From: Trochalopteron elliotii
Taxonomy: Eukaryota > Chordata > Aves > Passeriformes > Leiothrichidae
DNA length: 64,000 nt
Direction of reading: 5' to 3'
NCBI GenBank assembly: GCA_024734555.1
Contig: JANPWX010000055.1
Location: 500,487-564,486 of the forward strand
Part shown: piece after piece, positions 1-12,300 of the stretch
How positions within the stretch are numbered: the stretch's first letter is position 1
Layout: each line of letters starts with the position of its first letter
Made by a program: the position numbers and the translations under genes
Notes under the pieces: generated by a model
Seen by the model: the letters and a program-made list of their open reading frames with translations, nothing else
Databases searched by the model: none
Told to the model about the DNA's origin: nothing

Positions 1-1473
1 AGGATAAAGCCTTTTGAGAGGAGCAATGAGAAATGGAAAGTTCTCAGTGTCAGAAACAAAATTACTTGAGAGGAAGAGCAGCCCAGTGCACTGGGACTGT
101 GGCCATTAGCAGCAAGCCCAGTGGAGTACTGGTGAAGCAAAGAACAGGGCATGGCTACTTTAACCATCCCTGCTGTCCTTCTGTCCTGAGGAGCAAAAAT
201 CCCTGGATGGTTGCCAGGACAAAGTTTTGGCACCTGCAGCAGGTTGACACAAAGTCCAGGCTGGTTTGCAGCTGGAGGTGAGGGGGTGAGCAGGGCAGAG
301 TGGGATTTGCTTATTTTGTCTTTTCATCAGTTGGTTTTCTTGGCCGTTCCTATGCATGTATAAACATTTCCTCCCTGTGTTCCCCTGCCTTTGTTGTTTC
401 CCCTGGTGAATTGATGTTGCTGCTGTTATTGAATGATGATGGGGCTTTTTCCTCTTTATTTTCAAACATGAAGTGAGGTGAATTAATGTGTGGGTGGAAA
501 ATGCCACAGGCAAGAAATGTCGGCCTTGGCACGAAGAGGAAGATCTTTGCCAATCTTCCTGAAGACCTGTGCTGCTGGCTGAACTGTTCTTGTACCAAAC
601 AGAGATGGATACAGATAAAAGCATATTGTGTTTTGTGCATGAGGGCCATGGTCAGAGCTAAGTTTGATTTTTTTAAAGAACATATTTATTGCCTCTGTTT
701 GCCCCTCATTCTGTAATGGCAGCACCTGGGGCTCTAGATTTGGATACTGGGAGGTGTTCTGGATCTAAACCTTGCAGACTTGGCTGCAGCATTAACTGAG
801 GTCACTCTGATGAGGAGTTTTCTTGCTCTTCTGCCTCCTTTCCCCCACAGCAGCTCTTGATGTATTAAGCAGGCTGCTGGAACCAGAGCCATGTGCATGA
901 TGTAACTGCCCAGCACATGTTGAAGAGCTCTGGGATTCTCATCAGCCAGAAAGTTTGAGCCTGCCCTCTCCAGTGCTGTTTTTCCCCTAGCCCTTCCTTG
1001 CAGAAGTGGGATTAGCTTCTGACACTACACAGAGCATTTGGGCTGTCTCTGAATCCCTGCTGGTGCTTGCTCTCACTCCAGAAGAGTGTTTCCATCTGAA
1101 GCACAAACTGTTACCTGCAGTTTAGCCCCAGCTAAAGCTCTCAGCAGGAAAGAGCAATGATTCACCTCAGCGAGCCACTCCATATAATTCATATCATATG
1201 TATTTGTGTGTCATGATAATGAGCACAGTTGCTTTTCAGTGGACTAGAGTTTCCACTCTTCAACAATAAATACTGCATAGATTTTTTTTTCCTAGGTAAA
1301 ACAAATAACCAGTGCTTGTTATTAAAAGATAATTCTTGGAGTGTTAATATCTGGTATTGTTGCATAAACAAAGATGTTTTTACATGAATGAAAGGTTATC
1401 TAATAACTCTCAATTTTTTCCTCCACTTTTTTTTTGTTTTTATAATTAAATCCTACATCTATTTTGGTGGTTG

Positions 1474-1485
1474 TTTTTTTTTTTT
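1474..1485. repeat. T12 homopolymer
   Basis: An uninterrupted run of twelve T. No retroposed body is visible on either side, so it looks like a plain homopolymer rather than the tail of a retrocopy. Confidence 0.9.
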
Positions 1486-2800
1486 CTGTTCATATTTCCA
1501 CAATCTATTGTGAAAAGAAGACTGTGTAGTTTGCACCTCTGTACAGAGATGATGGGTGACATGTGAGATAATTCTTTAAAAAGTAATGGAACCAGAGCCA
1601 CACCAGAACCAGCCAAGGCTGGTGTGTGTGTCTGTGTGTGGTGACAAGCCATCCTTTCAACTAGAAAGCAAGAGGTGCTGCACAGGACAGGGCTATGTGG
1701 AATAAAAGCATTTTTAAGGACTGGGGTGAAAGCCTACTGCTGACTTGTAGGTGATTAGTTGAAGGGTGAGGTCTGAACAGTTTTACATGATTTTCATGTA
1801 TCTATATTTACTCCTGGGGAAGCACTAGGTTACAACTGAAACTTTTTTTTTTTTGTTGACTTGAAAAGTATAGTAAATTTACTGCTAGGTTTTTTCCCTC
1901 CTGCTTCCTACTCTTTTGCCCACAGCAATTTGTAATTGAGTCTAACAAGGAACACAGGTATGTTACAGGTTCCTCTTTTAAACCCAAGCCTAGCAATCAG
2001 ATAATTGGTTCCTTTCAGCAGATGCATGGCTCCAGAACCTGAGTGGAGGGTTTTTTTGTGGTAATAAATGCTATATGGCCATGTTCTTTACCAGTCAGTC
2101 CCCAAGACTCTCTCCATTTATCTCTTGAAGTACTAAAAGTGCCAGCAAGGGAATGGGGCTTGTGTGGTCAGAAGCTCTTTCCTTCCACCTAGAAGGAAAC
2201 CTTCAGGACCTGAGTGAGGCAAACCCAGATTTAATGGCTGAAGTTCAGAAAACCTGAGAAGCCAAGGGAGCAGGGGCAGAATTAATTTAAGGTTGGGCTG
2301 TAGCAGCCTACCATCAAAATCTGAGCCTCTAATGTATAACATGTGTTCCTGCTTTCATTTGTCTTCTTTATGAGAGTTAATACACAGTGTTTTCAGGGTT
2401 CACAAGGGGGCTTTTCTCCTTCTAGGCTATTAGCTACAGTAACAGCTTATTTAGAAAGTTAGACTTTCTCCCAGCTGGGGGAAAAGGTGGCCCTGAAGGA
2501 AAGGAAAGGGGGAGGAAGAGGCGAAAACTGAGTATTTTGTTTAAGCAACTTAACAATACAATGCCAGAGGAAATGAATCAGAAGAGAGTGATTTCTGCAA
2601 GCGTGTATTTTTTTGCTTTATGAAAACAAAGAAGTTTAAATCCTGGCCTCCCGAGAGCCAATAGGGCCCATGTTTAACTTAGGATGGTAATGTGGAGTCC
2701 TAGTTCTGTTGCTACGGGCAGAGGGAGGTATTTCCAGAAGAACAAAGGGTTGGTAGCTTGGCTTCTGTCTTTTACAACCTTCTAGGGGCACTTCCCAGGA

Positions 2801-2871
2801 TTGTGTTTTTTTTTTTTTTTGTTTAGGGTTTTTGTGTGTTGTTGTTTTAGTTGTTTTTTGGTTTTTTTTTT
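2801..2871. repeat. T-rich low-complexity tract
   Basis: The tract opens with a 15-base T run at 2806-2820 and continues as a T/G-rich stretch with further runs of five to nine T. Read on the minus strand it gives a lysine- and threonine-rich open frame, which is an artefact of composition and not a protein. Confidence 0.85.
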
Positions 2872-4148
2872 CATAAGGAATAACCTCCTTCTTCCTTACC
2901 TCACACCTGAAAACACATGGTTCTCTTCTAATGTCATCTTCCATGGAAATTGAGATCATCTGCACCTCACAGAGTGTGGTCTTGTATTGGTGGCACTTGG
3001 CACACCCCCCTGGTTCCTTCCTGCTGTGGGCTTATCCCAGCTCTGGGGAGTCTTTACACAGCCCTAAGCTGTGCCCCACCAAGGAGCTCTAAGGGACCAT
3101 CTGGCAGGGAGGGACTTTGGAGGACTGTAAATAGACCCCTGCTTTTCTGGGATTTGCCCTTTGTGAGGAGGTATGAGGAGGTTTCCTTCCTCTCTGTTTG
3201 CTCCTTTGGAGATGGCAGAATGGGAGGATGTGCTCCCAGCCCCACACCCAGGGAGGCTTGGAGCAATCTGCCTGTGCATGTACAGGCTGTAGATTATTAA
3301 TATCCATTTGTGGGCAGATTGTTGGTGTGGTTTTGTCTGTGTGCATTTCCAAACCATCCTGGCCCTTTCTAAGGGCGGTTTCCTGGAACAAGCCCTTTGT
3401 GGGTTTTGAGTGGCTGATTCATGATTGCTATCCTTAGACTAAGATTGCTGGGTGAGAGAGGTGTTTAATCTTGGCCTTTCACATGGACTGACAGCTGTTT
3501 CACACCTCTGGTGGTTTTTCACAGTGCTTTCAGTGTGTGCTGATGCTGAACTGGAAATATTGCTCTTTTTCCCTCTCCATTAGGGCATATGAATAATTGA
3601 CTATCTGCAGATATTCTGAAACATCAGCTCCTCTTTCTTCCTCCACTCTAAAAACCCTTATTCCATGTATGCTGGAGTGTGTCTTGTGTTGCCCTGCTCA
3701 TTTATCCATGAGTGGTGACAAAACTCAGGGAGTGAAATTCTGCTCTGAACTTCCATAGCCTATGCCCTACCTGCCTCTCTTTGTGCAGTATTTCCTGACT
3801 TCTGACTGCAGACCCTTGAAAGCAGCAGTGAAGTGTCTTGAAGCAAGTCTGACCTCTTCTTTTGCCTGTTTGGAAGGAGCAACATTTTCCCTGCTACAGC
3901 ACTGGCTGTGGCCAGGCAGGCAGGATGTGTGTCCATACATTGCACGCAATTAGGTCAAGGGGGAAAGATGTTTTGGATGTTCTACGTGACCTTGTCATTC
4001 AGGCCAGAATACAAATTCTTGTGGTTTTTGACTTGACCTGATGTAATGGAGCAGCCCAACAGGGGCTGGACATGGGGGTGATGCCAACAGGGGCTGTGCA
4101 AGACCCTCTGTCCTCAGAGTCCAGGGCTGCAGTACCTGGTGACAACAG

Positions 4149-4429
4149 GTTGTCCTCTTCTCCCAGGCAACCAGTGACAGTGCAAGAGGACATGGCCCCA
4201 AACTGCACCAGGGGAGTTTGAGGTTGGACATTAGGAGGAGTTTCTTCACTGAAAAAGCTGTCAGGCATTGGAACTGGCTTCTCAATGAGGTGGTGGAGTC
4301 ACCATCCCGGGGGGTGCTCAAGAAATGATGTGACATTCAGTGCTACGGTCTAATTGACCAGGTGGAAATTGTTCAAAGGTTGGACTCATTGATCCTGGAG
4401 GTCTTTTCCCACCTAAATGATTCTGTGAC
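4149..4429 (+). mobile_element. CR1 LINE, 5'-truncated 3' end
   Basis: This is the 3' untranslated end of a CR1 non-LTR retrotransposon. It shows the familiar order of CR1 blocks: CTTCTCCCAGGCAAC, then GACAGTGCAAGAGGACA, GGTTGGACATTAGGAGGAG, GGTGGTGGAGTCACCATCC, GGTTGGACTCATTGATC, and the terminal GGTCTTTTCCCACCTAAATG followed by ATTCTGTGA. Only about 280 bases remain of an element several kilobases long, the usual result of incomplete reverse transcription from the 3' end. It belongs to the CR1 type that carries the GTGGTGGAGTCACC block, as does the copy at 18241. Confidence 0.93.
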
Positions 4430-5998
4430 AATGGCAGGATCCACTGACAGACATAAACAAGGTAAGGTGGTGAACCAGGTCTGGGGGAGTTCTGTGTAAA
4501 CAGCAGGAGACCGGAGTGGAGATGGAGCTATGTTGAGTGATGGTAAAATAATTACCCAGTGTACAGCATCAGAAATTCCATTCTCTGCAGCATAGGCCTG
4601 GGGCTTTTGGGGGAGTTAGGATGGGGCTGCACACAGGTGTGCCAGCACATGGCCCCAAGCAAGGGCTGGAGTTCTGGGGCTGAGCTGGGGTCATGTTCTG
4701 GGCCCCCAGATGAGGCTGGCAAGGCCATTAAGGCCACAGGTGTCCTCAGAGAGCCAGAGCTCTGTTAATGCATCTCAGGATTGAGGGATGTTTTCGTGTT
4801 TATGAAAAAGCACTTACTGGTCAGCATGCTGTCATAAACCATAGTTTGCCATTTCCTTGTCCAAGTGAAAGCATAGTTATAATTTTCTTGCTATTCAACA
4901 GCCTTTTTGAAAAATGACACTGAAAATGTATTGGTGAGAAACCAGTGAAAATAATACACCAGTGAAGTGTGTGTGTATGAGAAATGAAACAAAAGAATGG
5001 TGTGAGTGATTGGTCGATCTTTTTATAGGATGGCTGAAAATGCATCTTCCAAAACACACAAATTGGAGGAGTCTGAGAAGGCCCAGGAGGGTATTCTATC
5101 TTTCCAACCATGTGTCTCTTGACTTATTCTTGTCATGTTCTCAGGGATTTCTCTTCAGATCCCTGCGTGAACAGTTGATTAGTAAAGCATAAATTCTTCT
5201 ATCAAGTAAGTGATGCCTCTGAATGTGAATAGGCACATCTTCATTTGAAATATTATTTCTCCTCAAAAGAACCTCAATAAGGAAATCGAAGTGAGAGTTA
5301 CTGACAAATGATTAGCTCTGCTTTTTGCAATGCTGCCCAAAAAATCTTTTTATTCTTCTGGTTTTAGCTTTGCAAAAAAAAAGGGATCAAAATAGTACTT
5401 TTTAAGGAGGCACTCTCATTAGGGCTGCCAGTGTATGAAGAGGTGTGCTACTGGAATTGGACCACACTATGAACTCTTTTTAGCCCAGTCTTAAAAGACT
5501 TTTTGGGGATAGCTAGGAGGGGGATGAACTGCAAAAATCTAAGTCCTTGCTTTAACCTATCCCACAGCTGAGCACTAGAGATGTCTGGTCAAGATATAGG
5601 AAAGGGCTTTCAAACACAATTTTTCACAGGTATTTTTAATGTCTCTTTGAAAAATTGTGCTGGATGTCAGCAAGGGTGGCTTCCTGCTGTCAGTTTTATT
5701 TTTTCAGCCACGATCAGAAATGCTAAAATACCATTAAAGAGGTTTCTCAGCCCTATTTCTAGTTTGACCAGACCTAGGAAATTTTGCACATCTACTTGGG
5801 TGTTCCTGAGACTTCTAGCCCCAAACTGCAGATGCAAGAAGTCTGTGAGAGATGAGTTATTTTACAACTCGTAGTACATCAATCTTGGAGGATCCATGAA
5901 CTCTTTCTGAGAGGCCATAAAAGATAATTATCATCAGGCTTAAGTGCCCTAAACAGATTTGCACTTCCCCTGGAAGAAGTATAAGGATCTACAACTGC

Positions 5999-6025
5999 AA
6001 AAAAAAAAAAAAAAAAAAAAAAAAA
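5999..6025. repeat. A27 homopolymer
   Basis: Twenty-seven consecutive A, the longest homopolymer in the window. I looked for a retroposed body upstream and for flanking target-site duplications and saw neither. It is likely to vary in length between individuals or assemblies. Confidence 0.95.
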
Positions 6026-6308
6026 GCCTTGAATGAGTGCCTTAAATAACTCTGCCTACAAGGAACTCATCATGTCTTAAGTTTATCCTCTGCCATAATT
6101 TACACATGGGGACAGCAGTAGAACTTAGTTTTGTTTTTTGTCTTGTACCCCTGAGCTGATTCTCTAATTATGATAGTTCTTCCCTCAGACAGGCATTAAT
6201 TTTGCCTTTTTCCTTTGTGCCTGGGTACTGAGGTTAATTTCTGCTGCTCTATAAAACCTTTTTGAAATTAGCCAGTAAGTCCTAAAGCTATTGGAGGTGA
6301 GAGGGGCT

Positions 6309-6321
6309 GTGTGTGTGTGTG
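6309..6321. repeat. Short GT microsatellite
   Basis: A perfect alternating TG/GT run of 13 bases. It is too short to say more than that it is a small dinucleotide repeat. Confidence 0.8.
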
Positions 6322-9300
6322 CCCATCCACATGTGGATGTATTAATAAGCTGCTTAAGCTTTATTCTCTTAAGGAACAAAAGCAACAACCTGAGAAATTC
6401 AGACTAAATTTTTTTTTTTTATTGAATAGATGTAGAAACAGACATTGGATCAATTAAGCAGCCTATGGTTCCCCCCCCATGCAGTTGCCATATTTTAGGA
6501 ACCTACAAGTAATAAATGCATAATGATATGTGAGCTTTTCACAGATCATAGAATCCTTGTGATTATTTGAAGGATTATTTATTAGAGGATGGATGGTTGA
6601 GAATAGATCAGAGCCCTCTTCTGCTAATAAGACTTGAAACTGTTATTTGCCATGTCAGTTTATGATTTGTGTGCTTCCTAAGATATTCATCCAGTGGTGT
6701 TTGGCTGGGTTTTTTTGACTGTATATTGTCTGAATTTACAGACCTTTGTCCAATCTGTCATGGACTGAGAACTGCCACAACCATTATTGCAAACTGTTTC
6801 TGATGTCCAAACTTATTATCATGTGGAATAAAATTGTTTGTAAGCAGATGTGGGGTTTTGCTAACAAACCCATAGAACTGGGGTCATTTCAGCAATCCTT
6901 TTTCCTTTTGTGTATGACTATAGATGAAAACCATATTTGACTCGCTTATATAAAATCATCTGTTAAATTACTTATACTTGAATAGTTACTATTTGGCTGG
7001 CTTTTTTTCTCCAAGAGAAATATCAATGTTTCTCTTTTTCTAGTTATGTGTAACTGATGGGATTGTAGCTTAATTCCCTGCCTTAGCCATGACGGGGGAT
7101 CCCAGGGTGCAAAGATCTGGTGTGGGTAAAATGAATTCCTCACTGAGGCTAGTCTGCAAGGCATATGCTCCCAAGTTGGTTAAATTTCTCAAATAACATC
7201 TCCCTTGCTATTTGATTCGGGGGAAACAGCCTCAGCTCTCTTTGCAGGGGCTCTGATGCTGTGCGTCAGTGGGGAAATTTGAGGAGGTAAATGACCACAG
7301 TTCATCAGCAACTCTTCTTTCACATCATGTTTCTGATCAGCGGGTATGCTTCTCCCGATGAGCTGCAAATGTGTACTTAATATTATATTGGCTATTAAAT
7401 CCCTAAGTCAACAGTTTCCCTGGTAAGTTCAGAACATTTAAAACATTACTCCATATTTAAAAGTAATTTTTCAATGCAAAAGAAGCCTTATTAAAACATT
7501 TACAGATACTTTTGTGATGCTGTATTGTTTTCCAAAAGCAGTGATCAACTGTGATGGATATGTTTGTCTGTCGTCATTCTCCACCCCCTGTAGCCTCCAA
7601 TTCCTCTCCAAGAGGAGAAAGTGTTTTTCCTTTTCCAGGATCTGGAGAAGGCCCAGACTTTTAATACTCTGTTATGAGCATGAATTGGAGCCTGGGGACC
7701 TAAAGCAAATGTGGAGGCTGTTGGGGCACTGTGGTCTCCTTGCAGTGGGGTGAAGGGTATTGTCATGTTAATATCCCACCTCCTGCCTGTGGAACACCAA
7801 GAGGAGAGACCCCTCAGTGCTTCCTGTAGCTGCCAGCCTGCTTAAACCCCTCAGCAGGAGAAAATGAATGCCTCCTTTTGTGTGCCCCCCTTCTCATCCT
7901 CTCTGTGACAGCGTAAGAGATTTGCAATAATAACTCTGCCAGGGCTGTTGGGTTTGTAACATCTGGATTTGGACTTCATAGAAGTTCAGCAGGCTTAATT
8001 CTTGAGTCTACATAATGACACTGGTGTCCCTGTGGTAGTGACACAAGCTTGCTGTGGAAATGACAGCGCACTTGCAGTAGGGAATGAGGGGCCTGATCCC
8101 ACTTTAACAGGTACCTTGTTGACCTCACTGTGGTGTGAATTAGGCTCCCAAGTAAATGTCAGCTCCCCTAAAGCAGCAGTCAGCAGTTTTAGTGCTGCAG
8201 GAGGGATTAGTTGTAAGCAAATGGTGTTTGTCAAAATTCCAGGCTGGCAGCAAGTTCTTACATCCCTAGAGGAACAGTGTTGTGAGCAAGTGTGAAGGTG
8301 ACAAGTTGTCAAATGGGTCTTTCCTTCCTAAGAGGAGGGTAAATGGTGAGCAGGAGAAAAATGGATGTGTATTTGTGTCTTGGGAATGTGCAAGCACTCG
8401 GTGAGCAGTTGTTGTGCTGTTCTGAGCACCCCAGGGCACTGCCCTGTGCTGTTTGATCTGACCATGGTGTGCAGCCTAAGTGGTGGGTCCTGACCCCAAA
8501 GCAGATGTTTAGAGGTCTGCCATAAACTTTATCAGGACCTTGGGTGCTTTTAGGGGAGTAAAAAGAAGGATGGCCCTGACAGTGCTGTTAAACCTGAGCT
8601 GATATGTCCCAAGTGGTAGGTCTTGACTTCTGATGGGTTCTGAAAGGTTTCATAGAGGTGCCAGGTTGTTTGGGCTCAGATACAGCACAGCCTGCAGAGA
8701 GTCTGTTGTGTTCCTGCTCCAATGTGGTGTCACTGACCTCTTGGTTTGGTTTTCTTAGTAATATAAAAGGGATATTTGTGGAGTTTTGAGCTTCTGACTT
8801 GGGGTTTTGTTGATTTTGGAAGCTGTAAACAATAAGCACAGGGGTAAGAATCAGTAGCTGGAACAGTGTTTGTGGAGTGGGAGAAAGGAAAAAGCATCAA
8901 CCTCTTCAGCCAGTTCTGTGCCACTGAACCATGTGGCTGCTCTAGGCCATGTGATTCAGGCCTCTAGAATCACCAAGTCTGCAGCAGTTGATTTTTTTCC
9001 CCAGGTAAAATGATAAGAACAGGCTTTAATTACTGGCTGAAAATGTTTAAACTAGCATGAGAACATCTACATGGATTTAGTTATAGGAGCTTGGCACTAA
9101 TGGGGTTGGGAGAGGGTCAGCTTTTGCATTTGGTGTTTGCAGCTGGTTCTTCTCTCTGCCACCCCAGGCTGCTGCCCATGAGGGTTGTGTAAAAGTTGCT
9201 GAGCCAGAGGTGGGTTGCCATGCCTGAAAGACTGAGAAATGATGGTCAGCCCTACTTGTTCATTTGACATCACAAGCAGGAATAGGTCCTTGTGTTTTGG

Positions 9301-12300
9301 GTTTTATTTTTGAAAACAGACCTGGTGAGAAACTAATACTCAGTGGAAAGGTCATTTAGCTAGGTAAAGTGGGAAATTGCAAACCATATCAAGCAGTGTA
9401 AGAAGATAAAAATGCTTCCCAGGACACCTGTGTGTGTGAGTGAAAGGAAATCACTGACTGATTAATTCTGCCTCAGGAGAGAAAAGGGGGTTATTTCTAA
9501 GAATTTGGTAATGTGATGAAGTAATTACATCTGTAAAGTGGTACAGGAATGCTGTGTGTTAAGGTCTTTAAATTAAAAGATGATTATGTGATTCAGAGAT
9601 TTTCATAAAGCTGTTACTAATAGTTTAGTTTAACTACTGACCCATTAGACTTTCTAATAAATATTCACTAATAGTTCTATAAATCAGTTAGTGGTTAAGA
9701 CTAAGCAACACACCAGAAAGTATGTTATTTCTAAACCTAGTCATATAGGTTGAAAGGAAAAATTATTCTACTCCTGTCTGCAATTATTTTGCACTGGAGT
9801 TACGCCTCATCACAAAATAACTCCTGACTTGTTCATGTGAAGGGAGCCAGGCAGTAGATTCAGGTCTGTAGTATCTCTGTGGGTGGTATATTTATAGTAA
9901 AGGGTGCAGAGTGGCAAATGCTGTTGTGTAATGGGTGGCACAAAGGTGCAGCCCATAACTCACCCTTCATTAAAGTGAGGGAGAGCTATCTAAGCAATAA
10001 GTGCTGCTTTGTCTCATTTCTGGCACGCTTGTAATGTATTTTGGAAGTTACAGGCTGGCAGACTGAGACTTGTCTGCAGTCAGATGATAAATACCGTGCA
10101 GCCTCTGAGGGCTGAGTGGAGCCTCCCTCTGCTGATGCATTTTAATTCACCTCCCTGAGAGCCTCACAAAATAGGTCTGAATAAAAGGAACAATGAGAGA
10201 AGGTGAGTTCAAACAGGAATGCACTTGCAGTGTTTGCAGGTGTGATAATTTCTGCCATGTAAAGCAGCACTAAGTCTGCTCTTCTTCGTGACACAGATTT
10301 TTGGAGGAGTTTTCAGCCCACCCTACAAATGCTGTAGGTTGGGGATTCCCCAGAGACTCCTTATTCATCTTTCCCTTTTCACGTTCCCAGCTGCTGCACG
10401 AAAGGTGGGTTTAGCACTGGTGAGAGGTGGTTTGACAGTTCTGGGGATGTGTTAAATCCACAGCCAGGCAGAGCACCAGTGTCTCTCAGTGCTCCAGCTC
10501 TGACCTGCCCTGCAGGGTGGCTTCCCATGGGACCAGGCTGCTGCCAACTCTGCTTAATCCCTGGCCTTGTGGGGGCCACGAGCAAAACCGCTAATGGGTA
10601 CCACTTGTAAAGGCTTTTTTGGCTGTGTATCAACAAGCCTGAGCACCAGCTGCCCCACAGCAGCTCCAGTGCAGCTGCTGAGGGTGAGGAATTGCTGCTG
10701 GGCTGAGCTGTTGAGCTTTCAGGTGAAAGCTGCCAGTGCCAGTCCCTGAGCATCCAGACTCCTCTGGGCCACAACTGAACTAAACTGAGAGAAGCAAAAA
10801 GGCACTGAATTCTCTCTAGAATTTTACCCAGAGACAAAGAGAAGCTCTGCTACTGCCTAACTTCTCCTAAGATGGCTCTCTCATGCCTTTAAGGATGCTC
10901 TGTGCTGGGGACAATAGCACCAGGGGAGGGTTTGTGACAGAGATGTGGATATGCAGTGTCTCAGGGGTCTGGAAAGCGTGTGAAGTAGGAGAGGAGTGAA
11001 AGTGGGAGAGCAGAAAAATGTGAGACAAATTAAAGGTAAAGAAATCCACCCTTGAGGCTGTGATTTAAAGAGCCTTCTGTCTCTGCCTTTGATGCAAAGG
11101 AGATGAAGTACCCAAGAGACAAGCAGCAAAATTTTCTTGGGATATTACCCAAGTTGCTTCCCAGCTGGTTCGACTTCTTCTGTTCTAACAGTGTTCCTGG
11201 CAGCAAGGAAAAATGCACATGTCTGTTTCCAAAAGTGATGCACCTCCTCAGGCCCATAGGTTTGTGTATCCTGTGCTAGTGGCTATAAGCAGACTAGACC
11301 TCTTTTCAATATGAAAATATGAGAATTTGTTTTATGCTTGTTTAGGGTGTATTTCTTTTGCTCTGGATACAGTTTTTTAACTTCCACTGTGCTCTGCTAT
11401 TACTGGAGTAAACTAGGTCCCCTTCATTCTGAAGGGGAAGGTACCTAAATGTCAAATACCTATGAGAGATAGAGGGAAAGGGCAGAAATTTTGAATAAAA
11501 ATACTTGATTGGAGCTTGGAATGGAGCAAGCTTAAAGAGGGGGAAAAAAATGCTTGCATTTGATTTTTAATTCCATTATATTATTGACTTAAGAGCAAGA
11601 AGAAAAGGCTTTAACATTCAAGGAGTTCTCTTTTCCATAGTCAATTTGCTCCATTCAGCAATAGTCTGTCTTTGCATCCACCTTATTTAACAGAGGTTAA
11701 GTAAAGAAAGAAGTGCAGAAATAATTGAAATGCACTCTATCGAGGAATAAGTGATTTTTTCTTTTTCTTTCCCCTGTAGCCAAGACAGAGATAAGTAGTT
11801 ATTTGTTAGACCTAAGCTTTGACATATAAACATTAAGGGGAAAAAAATCACATGTTTTTCTTGAATTTCCCATCTTTTATGCTTCCAGTACCTCTAGGCA
11901 ATAGTGAAGAGAAGAGAAAGTAGCAGGATAGTATTCCTGTGTTTCACCATCCAGGCATGTGGCTGAAGGCTCAATTTTGGCAGGAGCTGCTAACCTTGTC
12001 CCCTTTGCTTTTAATTTGTCCCTGCTAGTCACAAAATCTAAAAATGCAGCTGTTTCTTGTCTTTATTGCCTGTTGATTATTGTTCAGCTCTAGTTTGCCT
12101 CCTTGTATTTGTGACGAGGCACCTGTCACCATCAGTATAGGGGTGACTGGGGTAAGATGAGCTTTTTGCTTTCTGTGCCAGAACAAGTCAGCACACATTG
12201 AGCAGAACATCTGGTTGGAAAATACCTGTTTGCTGGAACACAAACTTTGTGTTGCATGGTGTTTTGTAAGAGTTTCTGACCATGAAGAGATGGGCAGAGA

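Larger units (their letters stand above)
1..4148. other. Non-coding unique DNA, no gene recognised
   Basis: I see no exon, RNA gene or recognisable transposon here. Open frames are short and none resembles a known protein. The stretch holds several T homopolymers (12 T at 1474-1485, 15 T at 2806-2820) and a short GT-rich patch near 1621-1640. Around 3000-3300 the DNA is somewhat richer in GC, which lengthens chance open frames on both strands. Intronic or intergenic DNA is the best reading. Confidence 0.6.

Noticed and set aside
2636..2965. Lysine- and threonine-rich 109-codon frame on the minus strand
   Set aside because: The basic stretch is the antisense of a T-rich low-complexity tract, not protein sequence.
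5999..6025. A27 tract as the tail of a retroposed gene or SINE
   Set aside because: No recognisable retrocopy body and no target-site duplications on either side.
6544..6560. ATCATAGAATC, resembling the start of a reverse-complement CR1 tail
   Set aside because: The match stops after about 11 bases and the following sequence does not resemble CR1.
11166..11180. GGTTCGACTTC, similar to a tRNA B box
   Set aside because: The last two bases break the consensus and no cloverleaf or A box lies upstream.
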